Shown here piece by piece: positions 62,321 through 64,000 of a stretch of 64,000 nucleotides of DNA. Origin of the DNA: Anarhynchus alexandrinus. Taxonomy: Eukaryota > Chordata > Aves > Charadriiformes > Charadriidae. Numbering within the stretch: position 1 is the first letter of the stretch; every line of letters begins with the position of its first letter. A program made the position numbers and the translations under genes. The DNA lies in assembly GCA_008711295.1 (NCBI GenBank), contig VUYV01000231.1:157747-221746 (forward strand), in the 5' to 3' direction. The notes beneath the pieces were generated by a model. The model did not search any database. It saw only the letters and a list, made by a program, of their open reading frames with translations, and was not told where the DNA came from.

Positions 62321-63983
62321 CCTTCTGTTTCTACATAATTTGGTTGTGCTTGGAACAGAAATTGTCCTTGAGGTGCCTCAAAAATACACTGTCTTGGTCA
62401 TAACAATTACCTGAGACTGAAAAGCCATCTGGTTAAAATCATGTCTTCTTATGTGCTTTATGTACCTTCTTTAAAACATATTCCTCCTTCCCCCCTGAAA
62501 AATTAGAACAACGGGCATGTTTAAGCATTTTTCTAGTCATACAGTTTAACAAATTGGTTTTTAATAGCTGCACTGGGCAATGAACTATTTGAGTCAAGCC
62601 TGTGGTGACCATTTTCATGCAGCGTTGGGATGTTGGCTAATGAATCTCTTCCAAGGACCTCTGGAGCCAGGTAGGAGCTCACTAGACAGGTCCAGAGGGT
62701 GCGCTGCTAGGGGTATTTTAATGCCTTGAGAGGGAGCAGCATAGCAGGATGCTGTGGGAAAGCTGACCTTCTGTTCTTGAGAAATGAGGATACCACAAGT
62801 GATAAAAGAAAAAACCCTCTGTGTCCCTTCTCCCTCTCTAGTAATATAGTAATACCCCAAGGAACAGCCTAGTCTTCAATTTAATTTCAGTCACTCATGC
62901 ATTTTTTTACCCATGACATCTCCCTGCAGTGATTAGAAAATTATAACTGGGATGTGAACTCAAGCAGAAGCTTATGGACTTTTCACTGTGTCATAAGGAA
63001 CAAGAAATGAGGTGACTCATGTCATCTTTCAACAGGTCTCCCAGTGGGCATTTGTGTCCCCTGCTGCACTTTGGCTAGTCGTCTTTCAAGCTGCGTCACA
63101 GCAGATCAAGTGGAAAGGAGACTACAGCTGGCATGTGAGAGCTAGTCTGGATGGGGAGGTGAGTAAAGGGATGACACGTTTGTGTGACAGGACTGGTAAG
63201 GTGCCATAGCAGCCCAAGCAAGCACATATCAATGACAAGTTGGCCTGCCATGAAACCAACTTTATTATAAATCTGCCATTACCTCCCCCTTCAAAAAATA
63301 AGCCTGTTAGCCTTGTTCCAAAGTAAAAGAAAAGGAAAAAAAAATATTTCATTTTCCCAGGGGAAAAAGATTAGGAAAACATCAGAATTCCCACACTTTT
63401 GTGCTCTGATAATGCCTATGCTTCTCACAACAGGCTTGGAGATCAGCTTTCCAAGTGTGGCACTGTCAGCAGAGGATGACTCCAGCCAGTTTGAGAAATG
63501 CCTGGTCAGGTTTCTATCATAACTCATGGTCTTGTAAATATGTTTAATTTCTGTTTTAGCAGAGTCTATCTTCTAGCAGAAATACAGAGATTTGTGCATT
63601 TATCCTCCACGGAAGTCATAATGCTTCTGGAGTTTACAGACAGGCGTTACAAATGCCTCCCTCCAAGCCTCACTCACTGCGAAGTTCAGTGTCATCTGGC
63701 AGCAGAAGACATTAATCACTACAGAGAAGGGCAGGCTAATGTTTCTAAGCCAGACGAGCTTGTATCTGCTTCCCAAATAGCTTACCCTAACAGTTCTTTT
63801 TATTGAGATTGATTCCCCATATTTTGCTAGTTTGGGGATATAGTCCATTTATATTTATCTTGTACTGTAAAGCTAATAATTGACATTGTTATTGTAGTTA
63901 TTTTATGAGCCAATTTCTTAGTACCCGAGGGTGTTTTTATTACTCCCCTTTTGGCCTTTCCTTTAGAGTACTTAAAGTATATG
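62321..63983. other. Noncoding DNA, nothing specific seen
   Basis: Short frames only; no repeat family or RNA gene was recognised up to the terminal G run. Confidence 0.5.
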
Positions 63984-64000
63984 GGGCGGGGGGGGGGGGG
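63983..64000 (+). repeat. Terminal poly-G run
   Basis: GGGGC followed by thirteen G reaches the window edge. It may be a real G tract or low-quality sequence near a contig end. Confidence 0.8.

Noticed and set aside
1..64000. tRNA, rRNA or snRNA genes
   Set aside because: No tRNA A/B-box pair with a cloverleaf and no conserved rRNA or snRNA core was recognised on reading.

Overview
This window is vertebrate nuclear DNA, most likely from a bird. The clearest evidence is two CR1 non-LTR retrotransposon fragments: about 505 bp at 20730-21236 on the + strand, and a short one at 56277-56370 on the - strand. Both end in the octamer tail (ATTCTATG)n that is diagnostic of CR1. The wording of the longer copy fits the CR1 subfamilies I associate with Neoaves better than the common chicken ones, but that is from memory. 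There are no operons, tRNAs, rRNAs, CRISPR arrays or bacterial features. I found no protein-coding exon I can support. Nearly every open frame is short, lacks a recognisable domain and is what chance predicts for AT-rich vertebrate DNA.

Layout. 1-11000 is gene-free, with several AT-rich, repeat-free blocks dense in TAATTA-type and POU-type words, which look like conserved non-coding regulatory DNA. A short orphan CpG island lies at 11297-11590. 11600-30430 is mostly plain noncoding DNA with one CR1, microsatellites, worn ancient repeats and one more enhancer-like block (22960-23460). 30431-38813 is a 4191-bp segment present twice in direct orientation, separated by a single N. This is almost certainly two unmerged, overlapping contig ends (haplotypes) rather than a biological duplication. 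39000-39720 is another enhancer-like block. 42100-42660 is a CpG island running into a 260-N gap, followed by a striking 17-bp minisatellite (44 subunits, 42921-43668) whose core is six identical-looking 68-bp higher-order units. 43670-64000 is noncoding, with enhancer-like blocks at 49250-50400, 54060-55030 and 62130-62320. A CpG-rich patch at 52940-53165 sits over the start of the longest gap-free open frame (235 codons, - strand).

Interpretation. The window resembles a gene-poor interval rich in candidate cis-regulatory elements, of the kind that flanks developmental genes. The only strong promoter candidate is the CpG island at the gap, and the first exon, if there is one, may lie in the missing sequence. 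All conservation claims are inference from composition and motifs; no alignment was possible. I found no new coding system. The most consequential observations are the false duplication, the higher-order minisatellite beside the gap, and the orphan CpG islands.
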